Shown here: positions 45,269-55,389 of the stretch, one piece after another | How the letters are laid out: each line of letters begins with the position of its first letter | Numbering within the stretch: position 1 is the first letter of the stretch | NCBI GenBank assembly: GCA_001051155.2 | Contig: JYIP02000006.1 | Span: forward strand, 1,054,001-1,118,000 | Direction of reading: 5' to 3' | Source: Chrysoporthe austroafricana | Taxonomy: Eukaryota; Ascomycota; Sordariomycetes; Diaporthales; Cryphonectriaceae | DNA: 64,000 bases | Program-made: the position numbers and the translations under genes | Notes under the pieces: generated by a model | Databases searched by the model: none | Seen by the model: the letters and a program-made list of their open reading frames with translations, nothing else | What the model was told of the DNA's origin: nothing

Positions 45269-45559
45269 GCCTGCGCTTGCGTCCGGGTCCGACTATGCCA
45301 ATTCGTGCCTGCAATTTGCACGAACAAATTGACAAAGCCAAAGATAATCATCAATGCGGCATTGAGATTCCATGCCCACGGTTGACGACGACCTGGCAGA
45401 CCGTGATGGCTTGCTCGTCGGTAGATGGTGGGTCGAGATTGGTGACAGCCATAGCCAAATAGACGAGGCCCTGCTGGGTTAGTAGTGAATAGTCAAGGAT
45501 AGGATGGATGAGCTCCAGTGCAATAATGGACTTGTCGCCGAATGATTCCCGGAGTATAT
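45269..45559 (-). pseudogene. frameshifted copy of the small membrane-protein gene
   Basis: Homologous to the gene at 47208-47857. From the matching start at 45452 it reads MAVTNLDPPSTDEQAITVCQ and then VVVN. A single G is missing at about 45380 relative to the intact copy, so the frame shifts and stops about ten residues later. In the other frame the membrane segment is still legible (NLNAALMIIFGFVNLFVQIA), followed by a good GTACGT donor at the expected exon end (45268). No matching second exon follows. A CAG acceptor at 45560-45562 and a TATA element at 45632-45638 match the layout of the intact copy, so the duplication included the promoter. Confidence 0.65.
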
Positions 45560-45631
45560 CTGAAGGATGGAACGATGTTAGCAATTAAGAGAGGACCATC
45601 CGGTGTGTGGCTAGAAAGCTTGGAGGTTGCG

Positions 45632-45638
45632 TTATATA
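45632..45638 (-). promoter_or_regulatory. TATA element of the frameshifted copy
   Basis: TATATAA on the minus strand, upstream of a segment (GGTCCTCTCTT, then CAG followed by ATAT) that is also conserved upstream of the intact copy. A GGCT tandem repeat lies next to it at about 45650-45668. Confidence 0.4.
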
Positions 45639-45639
45639 T

Positions 45640-46739
45640 TATGTACTCTGGCTGGCTGGCTGGCTGGTAGAAGAAGTTGACGAGATGCTCCCGGAACGGT
45701 TGACCTGGGGCCGTGACAGGACAGTTGGCTACCCGAGGCCGATATTTACTCTCTGATTGGCATTAGCCACACAGCCTCAACGATGGATGTGCTTCCTACT
45801 CGATGCTGGTAACATGGGTGAAGCGGCACGGGGAGCCGCATATGTACTACCGTAGTATAGGCCGAAATGAAACCCCCCTTGTATCCAGTATATCTGCTAC
45901 TTAGTAAGCATGTTTATTCTGGCACTGAGCTTGCTTCAAACAATAGGTTCAAATATTTTTTGTTCTTGGTATGATCACTTTTACTCAAATCTAAATTTGG
46001 CTATGAGAATATAAATGAAAAAATTCTATAAATAATATGTCGGAACGTGCCGCCAGGACCACCGCAATGCAGTGACCGATAGATCTAGTATTAGTACTTA
46101 GGCTCTACTTACTACAACAGACACTCACGTGACACCCTAGCGGGCTTGTGCTGAATTACTGTACCCTGGGCGGGCGGCGGGCGCCAAGACAAGCCGGTAT
46201 CTTCCCCAGTGACCTTAGCGAGTCCACCGGAGAGAACCAACTTTTGTACACCGAGAGACCTACCGGTGGATTCAAGCCCTATCGCTTATATATTTCTATC
46301 ATCGTGATTCTGCCTGTCCAGTACCGCGGATCGTCTGACAGCTTCCTTACTATGGTATCACGGGCTATTATTGCCTTCTAGCCAAGTGTCAACCACGACA
46401 AAGGTGGCCTACAGGCACACGGCGGGGAGGTCTGATTTCGGCTCGATACCCCAGGACAGGTTCATTCTGGTATAACAAAAGAAGCCTCCAAATTTATTCG
46501 TAAGAATATTTCGAAAATGTACCAGTAAGATTAGAACTGACGAAAGATCGATCAAATTGAATATAACTTATTATATACTCTGTCGCGGTTCACACTTGGC
46601 TATAATACTATAGTTGGGTCTGTCGACTTGGAATTGACTCGATTACGTCACGCAGAGAGGTGGCATTTGTCAAGGTCAGAATTACGTAAGCATCCGAGGG
46701 CCTCTGCTCTGTGACACTGCTCTGTGACATAGGGTAACC
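45640..46739. other. AT-rich intergenic stretch
   Basis: Two clearly AT-rich blocks (about 45900-46045 and 46480-46620) interrupt the GC-rich background. No gene or recognisable transposon part. They could be RIP-affected relics or just spacer; no TpA-rich repeat partner is visible here. Confidence 0.4.
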
Positions 46740-47150
46740 CTAATCCTTGGCTAGATCATAGCGCCAAGCTCGGAATATAAAACCATGGGATGTATCTCCT
46801 TTGGAACACCATAAAAGAGGCCTTGCACTTTTCAAGGCCACAAACCCGTCGTCCAAGACGCCCTTCATAACGATCGACCCCTTCAAGGCTTCAGTCCTCG
46901 ACTGGACTTCAGGAAATGACCAAGCAAAAAAACACATCGTCTGCGTCGAACCGAGAACATTCCCGTCAGCGCGAACATGCCCGCCGGCTACGAAGTCCCT
47001 TCGCCGACCCTTGCCGCACCGCCCCTCTTCTAAATGATACCTTAGGTAAGCCTCGACCTCCGAGCGCGTGCCAGAGTATGGGGTAAGGAAGACATAAAGC
47101 CTACCATCCACGGTGCGGCCCAGCCGCCACCGGATCTCGTTTCCAGGTGC
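46740..47150 (-). pseudogene. possible coding relic downstream of the membrane-protein gene
   Basis: An open stretch on the minus strand reads WAPGNEIRWRLGRTVDGRLY and on to a segment SGTRSEVEAYLRYHLEEG, with protein-like composition up to a stop at 46740. It has no ATG at its beginning, and I found no splice sites that join it to the upstream gene. It may be an unrecognised terminal exon, a gene fragment or chance. Confidence 0.25.
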
Positions 47151-47207
47151 CCAACGCCAACGATCCCCCGACCAAGAAGCCGCTACTCGTGTGGTCTGCG
47201 CCCAGCC

Positions 47208-47857
47208 CTACCGCCGCTGGGTGAACTGCTGCTGCCCATATGCCCAGGGGCCAGCGGCGCCGGGCTCCTGCCACTCCCTGTGCTGCCAGAGCGCGTCGGG
47301 GAGGGGGACCCTCCGCCGCCGCGCGGTCGGGGCGCCGGGCCACGCGACGTCCTGCGCCGCGGCGGCCAGCAGCGCCCTCTGGTCCAGGGCGCCGGCGGGC
47401 TCGGCGTCCGCGTAGTCCTCGTGGCGGTCCCGTGGGCTCGGCTGGCGGTGGGGGCTGTGCTGGGACGGGGACCGCCGCGGCCGGGACATCTCCACGTCGT
47501 CCATGACATGGTTGCCATAGCCGTCTGGTGTTCTCCGCCCGATGCTGCCGAGCGTGTTAGAAGGCAGGCATTTCTTTCAGCTGCGGCTGCCACTGCGAAG
47601 ATAGGGTGGTGGGATTGGCGGGGAAGGGGGGAGGGGGCTGATGAAGAGGGGTAGATTGGAGGAGTGAGTATTCAAACTTACCCCTGGGCCTGGTTGCGCC
47701 AATTCATGCCCGCAATCTGTGCAAGGAGGCTGACGATGCCGAAGATGATTGCCAATACAGCGTTGAGGTTGAGCGCCCACGGGTTGACGACGACCTGGCA
47801 GACCGTGAGAGCTGCGTCGCTGGAAGGTGATGACGAGTCGAAGCTGGCTACAGCCAT
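47208..47857 (-). CDS. small single-pass membrane protein, apparently intact family member
   Basis: Exons 47682-47857 and 47208-47544 (137-bp intron, GTAAGT donor, TAAC branch, CAG acceptor) give 170 residues. The start MAVASFDSSSPSSDAALTVC is conserved in the frameshifted copy at 45452, which supports this ATG. The frame upstream of it is open only back to a TAG near 48064. Residues about 30-50 form one membrane helix (NLNAVLAIIFGIVSLLAQIA). Exon 2 encodes a basic, His/Arg/Pro-rich tail (DDVEMSRPRRSPSQHSPHRQ, DRHEDYADAEP) ending in YGQQQFTQRR. No known family. TATATAG lies at 48179-48185. Related DNA at 45.3-45.6 kb and 36.8-37.06 kb shows a local multi-copy family. Confidence 0.6.
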
Positions 47858-48178
47858 AGTCAACGTGCGCCGTAATTCTGGCCGCTGCAGCGTGCGGTTG
47901 AGTGTAGAAGAGAAATAGACCAACACCTGGGCCGGGACGGGCAGCCTGATAGCGGCGGCGGGTGTAGCCGTGCCTGAGACGCCCTTGTTCGTTGCGCGAT
48001 CGGGTTCAGTCTTCCTCAGCCGACGACTGCTGTCGGCTGGTGACAAGATGAGGATGAGAGGGCTCTATAGTTCAACGGTGCACTTGCTCTGAAATGATCC
48101 CCAGGGAATATCTGGCAGGAAGGAGGTGGTTGTATAAGCGGCCAGAAGAAGAGAGGACCTGAGCCGGCGTGGGTGCAT

Positions 48179-48185
48179 CTATATA
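48179..48185 (-). promoter_or_regulatory. TATA element of the small membrane-protein gene
   Basis: TATATAG on the minus strand, 322 bp upstream of the ATG at 47857. Part of the intervening leader (GGTCCTCTCTT, and CAG followed by ATAT) is recognisably shared with the frameshifted copy. Confidence 0.4.
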
Positions 48186-50145
48186 CCATGTAGCAGTTCG
48201 CCAGGACGACTTAGATTGGGTCTAGTAAGTGCGATCACAAATTTCCACATAAGGTAGTCCTCAAGCCTATCACAGTCAAGCCTATCACAAGAGGGCAGCA
48301 GTTCCTTTCCTTGCAGAATGTAGTATCGTGCGTGTGGCTCTGAGTTAATGCACGTGCTAAGACATGCCGCCACACCCACCGGCATCCTAGCGGTCATGTA
48401 GGTACTGGGTGCGCTCAAGTATCTCCGGGTAGTGCGGGCCGTTCTGCTGGCCGCATCTTACCTGTGATGTGCGGGAGGGCGGCGGTCCTGGGCACTGGTG
48501 AGCCTCGCCGTGGCCTTGTGGGTGTGCCGCGTGCTGGTCACGGTGCGCGCTACATATCCTTTAGGCAGTTCGCTGTGCAACCTGAGGCAAGGATGGTTAG
48601 GTTGCTGCGATGGGCTCTCGTCATGCTGCTGATAGGGTAACGGGCGGCTAAGGGTGCTGTGGCTGGTCCTCCCCCACAGGAGCCATGGTGCAGTGACCAC
48701 GGGAATCTCCCGCCGGCGGAGGAGGGCGCGCACAGCCTCGCCACCTGCCTGCCATCTTACGCTGGATGCCTTCGCAGACCGGCCCAGGCCAAACCGCGCA
48801 GGCCAGGGCTTGCGATCATCCTGGTCCTGTCCGATTGCCTGGTTGCTAGGTTGTGAACCGGGTTGCGAGCTGGAGCATGACTCTTCACAGTCTTCCCCCT
48901 TCCCCAGAGGCGTCGAGCGAGAAGACCTCGGTCTGTCGGTGAAGGGGGGGGACCACGAGGACCGAGCCTTCCGTGCGGGCTTCCACGCGGCAGGCTCTTC
49001 TGATGGCCTGCTTTGTCGATGTATGAGCTGGTCGGCTCGTCTCTGTGAAGATGCGCGCGCCCTCCTCGGCAGGCAGGAGAGGCAGGAGAGCACCACCTAT
49101 GGAAGACAGCACGCCGGTGGAAGTTGCGGTGACCTCTGAAGAGCTGTGACGTGACGACCTGCAGGGTGGCGGTCGGATAGGGTAGACGGCCATGTTATCG
49201 ATACGGCGCGGCCATCTCGTGCTCTGGTCGGCGCTGGAGCTGGGCGCAGGGAGTCCGCTGCAGTGCACCCACAGGAGGCTGGACCATGGTGGGCTCGCGG
49301 GGTCTCACGTGGGTGTTTCAGCCGCGAGGCACAACGTTGGGCATTGTCCACGTCGGGTGATGTCGCGCAGTAGATACTGATGGAATGTGCTAGTACTATC
49401 GAGTACAGCAGCGTAGCCACGCCAATCGGGGGCCGTCCTCTGCTTGTTTGTGTTCCCAGTACGTAGGTACTTACGATAAGTGCCATATAGTATATGTAGT
49501 AGTGAACGAGAGCGTGTTACATAAGCACGTAGGTGGCCCGACCCAGCGGCCCCTGCCTGGCCATGCAACCCTAACCCAGCTGTCTACTATAGTAAGTGCT
49601 CAGAGTTAGCGAGGGGGTCTGGCGAGGGGTACCCCTGCCTGCCGGCGACAGGGTGTCCTTGCAGACGCGTCTGGTCGTTTCCTGCCCGCTAATAAGTAAT
49701 ACGGGTCTGCGTCCAGGGAGGTCATTTGGTGCCTTCATGCGTTGCTTGCTCGCTCGCCTGCTGCTCTGCTCTTGACTGCAAACCTCTGCCACAGCGTCTC
49801 GACAGACTCAACAGCGAATCCTGCGTCTCTTCTCCGCCGATACCCTTGTTTACCTACCGCTGGGCCCTGTGACTGCTGCTGGCCCCCCCGGCTCTCTCTC
49901 TCTCTGCCTCTCCACGCCGGAAACACGTCACCCAGAAAAAGTCACCGCGGGCGACCACGTCCAGAGGTGATCTCCCCTCGTCCCCCCCTCCCTGAAAGGG
50001 TCATACGGACGATCGAACCACCGCACGATCTCCCTTCTCCTGGGCCCTACCGCGAAACGACGGCGGCGACGACGAGAGTTGGCCGGTTCACAGTGGGAAA
50101 GAAGAACATAGAACAGTAGAGAGGAGGGTTGAGCTTCTACGACGC

Positions 50146-50242
50146 ACCACACCACACCACACCACACCATACCACACATCACACACCACACATCACACAC
50201 CACACATCACACACCACACACCACATACACACACACACACAC
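50146..50242 (+). repeat. CA-rich microsatellite in a 5' leader
   Basis: ACCACACC and ATCACACACCACAC units run almost up to the ATG at 50257, ending in a (CA)n run. The plus strand of this leader is nearly free of G. Confidence 0.85.
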
Positions 50243-50256
50243 GGCCATCAGGCAAC

Positions 50257-51450
50257 ATGGCGTCCCCGACGACGCCCCGCTTCACGCACTCCCGCGACGG
50301 CTCCGACTACAACTACTCCCCCTCCCAGCACTCGCGCCGGCAGTCCCGCAGCTCCGCGGCCGGCGGCGACCGCGAGGGCGACAGCCTCATGTTCAGCAGC
50401 AGCGCCATGGGCCTGCCCGCCAGCAACAGCGGCAACGGCCTCGGCAACCTGGCCGACGAGCTGGCCGACGCCCTGTCGGACGGCGAGGAGGACGAGTACT
50501 ACGAGGAGGGGGCCGGCCGCCACGGCGCGCCGGGCATCAGCGTGGAGGCCGGTGAGGAGGCAGAGCAGCAGGAGGAGGAGGAGGAGGAGGGCGGCGGCGC
50601 CGGCGCGGAGAGGGAAGACGGGGTGCGGGACAGCGGGGTCGACGTCGCGAGCCTGAGCGAGAGGCGGAACAAGAACCTCAGCCTGAGCCTGCCGCCGGCG
50701 ACCAACGGCCGGGGCGGCCACCGCAGGAAGGGCAGCCAGTACGACGGGAGCGAGTACGGCTCCGAGTCGGACCTCGACTCGCCCGGCATGCCGTCGAGCC
50801 TCGTCTCCAAGATGGACGCCGTCGAGTCGCTCGCCCGGCGCGGCACCGAGAGCAACGGCGGCCCCACGGACGGCGTCTTCCGGCGGGTCACGGACGGGCT
50901 GCGCGACCTGTCCTCGCAGGTCAGCGTCGAGAGCAACACCAGCCGTCTCATCACCGCCCACACCGCCCTCACCACCCACCTCACCCACCAGGCCCGCCAG
51001 ATCCAGAACCTCGCCTTCCCGCTGCTCAACCCCCTCGCCCCCGCCCCGGACCCGGACACCATCGACGCCCTCCTGCCCGCCATCACCGCCCTGCAGGAGA
51101 TGATGCCCCGCCCCTCCCAGGCCGCCTTCGCCAGCATCATGGGCCTGCAGAACCTCACCACCGACCTCGTCCACTCCCTCTCCGACCTGTCCGACCTGCT
51201 GCAGGTCGGCCGCCAGCTCACCACCACCGCCACCCGCCGCCTGCGCAGCGCCCGCGAGGTCGTCACCGACATGCGCCGCGACGAGGAGCTGCGCGAGGAG
51301 GGCGAGCGGTGGATCGCCAAGGGCAACTGGGGCGAGCGCCTCGAGCGGCGCGAGTGCGCCAGCGTGTGCGGCGAGATCGTCGGCGGCTTCGAGGAGGTCT
51401 GCGACGGCTGGCGGGCGCGGCTGGCCCAGGCGGAGGGGGCACAGGCGTAG
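50257..51450 (+). CDS. conserved fungal protein of unknown function
   Basis: Single exon of 397 residues with strongly GC-ending codons. The first 180 residues are disordered: Ser/Arg-rich, then an acidic Glu run around residues 108-114, then RKGSQYDGSEYGSESDLDSP. Residues about 185-390 look folded and helical: SSLVSKMDAVESLARRGTE, VFRRVTDGLRDL, then SRLITAHTALTTHLTHQARQ, IDALLPAITALQEMMPRPSQ and a C-terminal helical block with WIAKGNWGERL and GWRARLAQAEG. I recall this pattern from uncharacterised proteins in other filamentous ascomycetes but know no assigned function. Several overlapping frames on the minus strand are shadows produced by the codon bias. Confidence 0.8.
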   Translation: MASPTTPRFTHSRDGSDYNYSPSQHSRRQSRSSAAGGDREGDSLMFSSSAMGLPASNSGNGLGNLADELADALSDGEEDEYYEEGAGRHGAPGISVEAGEEAEQQEEEEEEGGGAGAEREDGVRDSGVDVASLSERRNKNLSLSLPPATNGRGGHRRKGSQYDGSEYGSESDLDSPGMPSSLVSKMDAVESLARRGTESNGGPTDGVFRRVTDGLRDLSSQVSVESNTSRLITAHTALTTHLTHQARQIQNLAFPLLNPLAPAPDPDTIDALLPAITALQEMMPRPSQAAFASIMGLQNLTTDLVHSLSDLSDLLQVGRQLTTTATRRLRSAREVVTDMRRDEELREEGERWIAKGNWGERLERRECASVCGEIVGGFEEVCDGWRARLAQAEGAQA

Positions 51451-52362
51451 TAGGGATGGGCACAGACGGGCCGCGGCAGAGACACGGAAGAAATACAGAA
51501 GGGATAAAGGGCACGTTCACAACAACAGGTCGAGAACGAGCGGAGACCTGGCTGCGGCCGAAGGAGGAGGGACTGTTTTGTCCCACACGGCGCGCGGCAG
51601 CCGGGAAGGGAAGACCGGGATACGCTCGGCGGAGGGCCGACACCCGCTGCGATTATTTTCATTTTTGTATCTTGGCATCTACCGCGACGATAATACCCTG
51701 TGGAGGACCGACGCAGGGCGAAGACAGGCGTTTTTTTTGACAGATAGATACACGGTGCGGGGGGTTACCCAGGCAGCTTCTCTCTCACACTCACTCTCTC
51801 TGTCTCACTCTCGGGGGTAGCGGAAGGACGTACCGTCATTGATATAGACCGGCGAAACAGACTTGGACATACAGAGGCGTGTGACACACTATCACTACTA
51901 GACCTGCTCATTCCGCAGCCAAGTCTGATTGATTGATGATGACCAAATTTTCGTCCCCCTCGCTACGTTGACGAGATTACGGCATTATCACGAGGGATGG
52001 CACGTTCGTAGGTACGGTCGGTAGGTGTCACGACCTGAGCCACCTACGTGACGGATTATCCGCTCTCCCATCTAAGGGGGTAATCCAGCTTAAGCACATT
52101 TTCGTTTCCTTCAGAGACCGCAGTCTGCTGCGCAAATATACATTACACAACGGCTCCATCCGTGTATAAGGAGCCGTCGACACACCCATGCACCCGCAAC
52201 GTAAACGGCCCGCTCAAAGCAGGCTCGGCCATCGGCCACAGATTATCTCGAGAAACATATAGCCCCCCCTTCCCAGTCAACCCTCCCAGGGCCCTCATCA
52301 AAACAAACAGCGCCGAACTCGCCGGCTGGTCATAGTAACTCAGAGTCTTGGCCGTCATGGTT
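51451..52362. other. convergent 3' flanks
   Basis: Spacer between two convergent genes. T-tract at 51731-51738 and a CTCTCT/CACTCT stretch at about 51780-51812. No gene seen. Confidence 0.45.
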
Positions 52363-55300
52363 TCAGCCGGTTCCCGATCCTGAGACCGGCGTGCGCGGCC
52401 CTGTCCCGACCCCATTCCGCGCTGTCTGGGGCTCTTTCTCCCTCCCCTTTTCGGAGCTCGGGTGCCCATTCCAGCCCTTGTCCCACTCCCTCTCCGAGAT
52501 GTCCCCCGCCTCGCGCCTCCTCGATCCCTCATACGACCCCCTGGGCTGTCCCCTCGGCTCCTCATCCTCGGGGGGCTCGTTCACGGGCGCGAGATCACGG
52601 GGCGACATCTCCTCCTCGCCGCTCCCCCACCTGCCCGGCGATGCTCTCGCAGACCCGGGCCCTCTCAGCGCAGTGCTGCCCAGGAACGGCGAGGCAGCCC
52701 GCTTCCGCCGCCTCGTCCTCTCGGAGGCCTCCGCGTCGTCGTCCACGATGACCACGACCCACACCCCGACGGCGCCGCCGGCGCCCAGCAGCGGCGTGCA
52801 GTGGATCCAGCGCGGCCGCCCCTCCGCGCCGACCGTGTCCGGGCTGCCCGCCGTGGGCGTGGCGCTGCTCGTGCTCCCGCTGCTGCTCTCGGGCGCGCCC
52901 CCCGCCGAGCTCGCCGCGTTGCGCAGCCCGCTCCCCGAGATCCACTTCACCTTGGCCGTGACGCTCTGCCCCGCCGCGAACGCGCTCTCCAGCTCCTCGT
53001 GGATCCGCTGGCTCCCGCCGATCCGGCTCATCAGGCGGCTCTGGAGGGTCCCCGGGACCCTCAGGGGCGGGCTCGCGAACAGGATCCGCAGCGAGGGGTA
53101 CGGCCGCACGACCAGGTAGTTCTCGAAGATGGCAGGCGGCTTCGCGGTGCCCAGGCTCGTGGCCGAGCCGCTCCTCGCGCGGCCGCGCGGCCCCGTCGAG
53201 CTCTCGTCCACGCTGATTGTCACGTTGCCCAGCGCGTCCGTCAGCTCCCTGCGGCTGGCCTGCCGAGGCGGTGATGGCGGGCTCGGCTCGTACGCGTCTT
53301 GCAGTACCACGCGCGGCTTGGGCCAGGTCGATCCGGTCGCCTCGGGGGGCTGCGCCTGCTCCTGCGGGCTGCGGTGCATGCGGCCCCCGAACCGGCGCAC
53401 GGTCTCCAGCTCTGGGCCAGTGAACATCTCTGCCAGCAGCCGAAACTCGTCTCTCTTGTCTGCAGGGACTGCGAGAGTTCTGGCGGAAGGGCTGCCGTTT
53501 GATGTGCTGAGACCCGGCCCGCTGCTGCCATTGGCACCGCTGTCGGGCCTGGCAGGTGAATCAGAGCCGTAGTCGGGGTTGCGCACGCTTTTGCACTCCG
53601 CTTCGTCGCGGTCGACGAGCCTGCGCAGGGACTCGAGGCCTGAGCAGTCCTTTACCAGACCGGACACGTCGATCTGTGCGCCGAGGAAGTAGCGCACATC
53701 GCCTTTGGAGTCAAGCAGCGGTGTGCACATTAGCAGGTTCATGAAGGGGAGGCCGTCACGCCTGTAGTTAAGAAAGGTCTCGTAGTGCTCTTTGCCCTGC
53801 CTGAGCTTCTCGCTGATGCGTTGGACGGCGAACGGGTTCGTCTTTGGGCCTTGCAAGAAGCGACAGTTGCGGCCGAGGACGTGGTCCGGGCCAAATTGTG
53901 TTGTCCGGTGGAACTCTAGGAGTTCGTGTGTCAGTACTCATTCATCTTACTGTAAATGCTCGACGTAGGCCGCGAGATCACGTAGGTCAGTCGAAGACAG
54001 CAGCTCACCTTCCGAGGCAAACACGATCGGATTATCCGGCCTCGCGGGGTCAGTGACACAATACACCTCCGCAAGCCCCTCGCTCATCTCCTGCAGATGC
54101 GCCGGCATCGTGCCCGTGATCCTCTTCCTCATCGACACCTCGACGATCTCCGTCCAGACATGCGTGATGTAAGCCGGCAGCTCGTCCCTCGCCAGCACCT
54201 CAAAGGCCGCTGCGGTGTTCTGTCGCAGGCTGTCGTTCACAGTGAACTCGGGCGTCGGCCCCAGCGCGAACCCATGCTGCTGCTGCAGCTGCATCTGCTG
54301 CTGGGCATCGAGCTGCAGGCTCCGCGATATGATTGTGTTCATCCAGTCCATGGCGCGAATTGCCTTGAGCGACTCCAGCGTGTAGTTCAGCAGCGGCATG
54401 GACTGTGGCCTATAGATGTTAACGAAGGTCGTAAAGCGGCTCAGAAAGATCGGATCCGAGAAGATCACGCGCAGGTGCTCCACGGAGAATAGCAGCTCCG
54501 AACGGCGCTCCAGGCTGTACGTAGTCATGGTTGCCGCAGGAATTACGAGATCGAAGCTGCCCGATTCCATATCCTCTTGGTCCTCCGGGTCCGGGCCGCG
54601 CGCGTCGTCGAGGCACCTAGCCTGGAGGGGTGGAAGCGCCGATGAGTAGTCGGTCTGGACGGACGTCTCTGTTGCGGAACTCATTGCCCTCTGGAGCGAG
54701 GATAACAGGCGCGAATTCACCGGGGATGCGGGCAGTTCCACGGACCGCTCGGGCGTCACGGGATCCTCTCGTTTCGGCGGGAAGGCTGGCTTCTTCTCCC
54801 GGTGTGAGAAATTAGGAGTCGAGTTCATCTCGCGCATGGGTAAGGGCTCTGGCGCGGCCTCAGGGACGTCTGGAAGGCTAGACTCCCATGAGCGCTCAGA
54901 GACGGGGTACAGGGCATTGTCCTCGGGTTGGTCGTCATACCTCTTTTCAGACCTCAGCCTGAAAGGATCGAATGGGAGAGGCCTGTTGGGCTGAGAGTCC
55001 TGCTGGCCTCCTTGGGCCATTATCCGCCCCAGAGCGGTGAGCGTGGACACGCCGGCGTCCGCACTGAGCGTCCTCGCGATGGTCCTACGAAGAGGAATGT
55101 CCGGGATGTGCGCGCCTCCAGTATCGTCCTCCAGATGATCCACCTCACGGGAAGTCACAGTGACTGAGACTGGGTTAGCGCCATAAGGTCTCTTTGGAAG
55201 CCTATTTTCGCCCTCTCCTTGTCGGCCGTGCGAAGGATCGGTGGAGGCTTGGCTGCTCTCCGGCGCTGCCTCATTGTGTCTCAAATGTCGAGCTATGCCA

Positions 55301-55389
55301 GCCGGTACGTGGAGAGCGCGGGCAAGTGAAGCACGGCGCCCATTTCTATTGTCAGCCTTGTGGGCTGCGGCGTCCTTGGTGTCTGCCAT
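52363..55389 (-). CDS. RGS-LOV-PAS blue-light photoreceptor
   Basis: Flavin-binding blue-light sensor coupled to an RGS domain, of the fungal RGS-LOV type represented by Botrytis BcLOV4. Exons 54009-55389 and 52363-53915 (93-bp intron) give 977 residues from the ATG at 55389. The first 300 residues are disordered. Residues about 303-415 form the RGS-like helical domain (SVEHLRVIFSDPIFLSRFTT, LNYTLESLKAIRAMDW). The LOV core spans about 437-545. It has GRNCRFLQ with the photo-adduct Cys at residue 478, NYRRDGLPFMN with both flavin-contacting Asn (510, 520), and GAQIDV with the signalling Gln at 541. The intron falls just before the LOV EF-loop. A second, Cys-less PAS-like domain occupies about 720-860 (NYLVVRPYPSLRILFAS to GVWVVVIVDDDAE), followed by a charged C-terminus. 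Shortened G-protein signalling in light and membrane recruitment are known or inferred from the family, not visible here. Confidence 0.85.

Larger units (their letters stand above)
47858..50256. other. intergenic region with CA-rich tract and telobox-like motif
   Basis: No coding gene seen. AACCCTAACCC occurs at about 49567-49577. A CACAC/CACCACAC microsatellite occupies about 50146-50242, immediately before the next start codon, and would lie in its 5'UTR. Short frames at 48458-49139 lack any domain. Confidence 0.45.

Noticed and set aside
45072..45332. 86-residue plus-strand frame
   Set aside because: Overlaps the frameshifted membrane-gene copy in antisense; an 80-bp intron could link it to the His-rich fragment but there is no supporting motif.
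50146..50242. CRISPR-like spaced repeats
   Set aside because: The units are a simple CA microsatellite with no unique spacers; CRISPR arrays are not expected in a fungal nuclear genome.
50248..51662. Two long minus-strand frames
   Set aside because: Antisense shadows of the 397-residue plus-strand gene, whose frame alone has coherent protein features.
52391..53274. Plus-strand frames of 240-270 residues
   Set aside because: Antisense to the photoreceptor's second exon.
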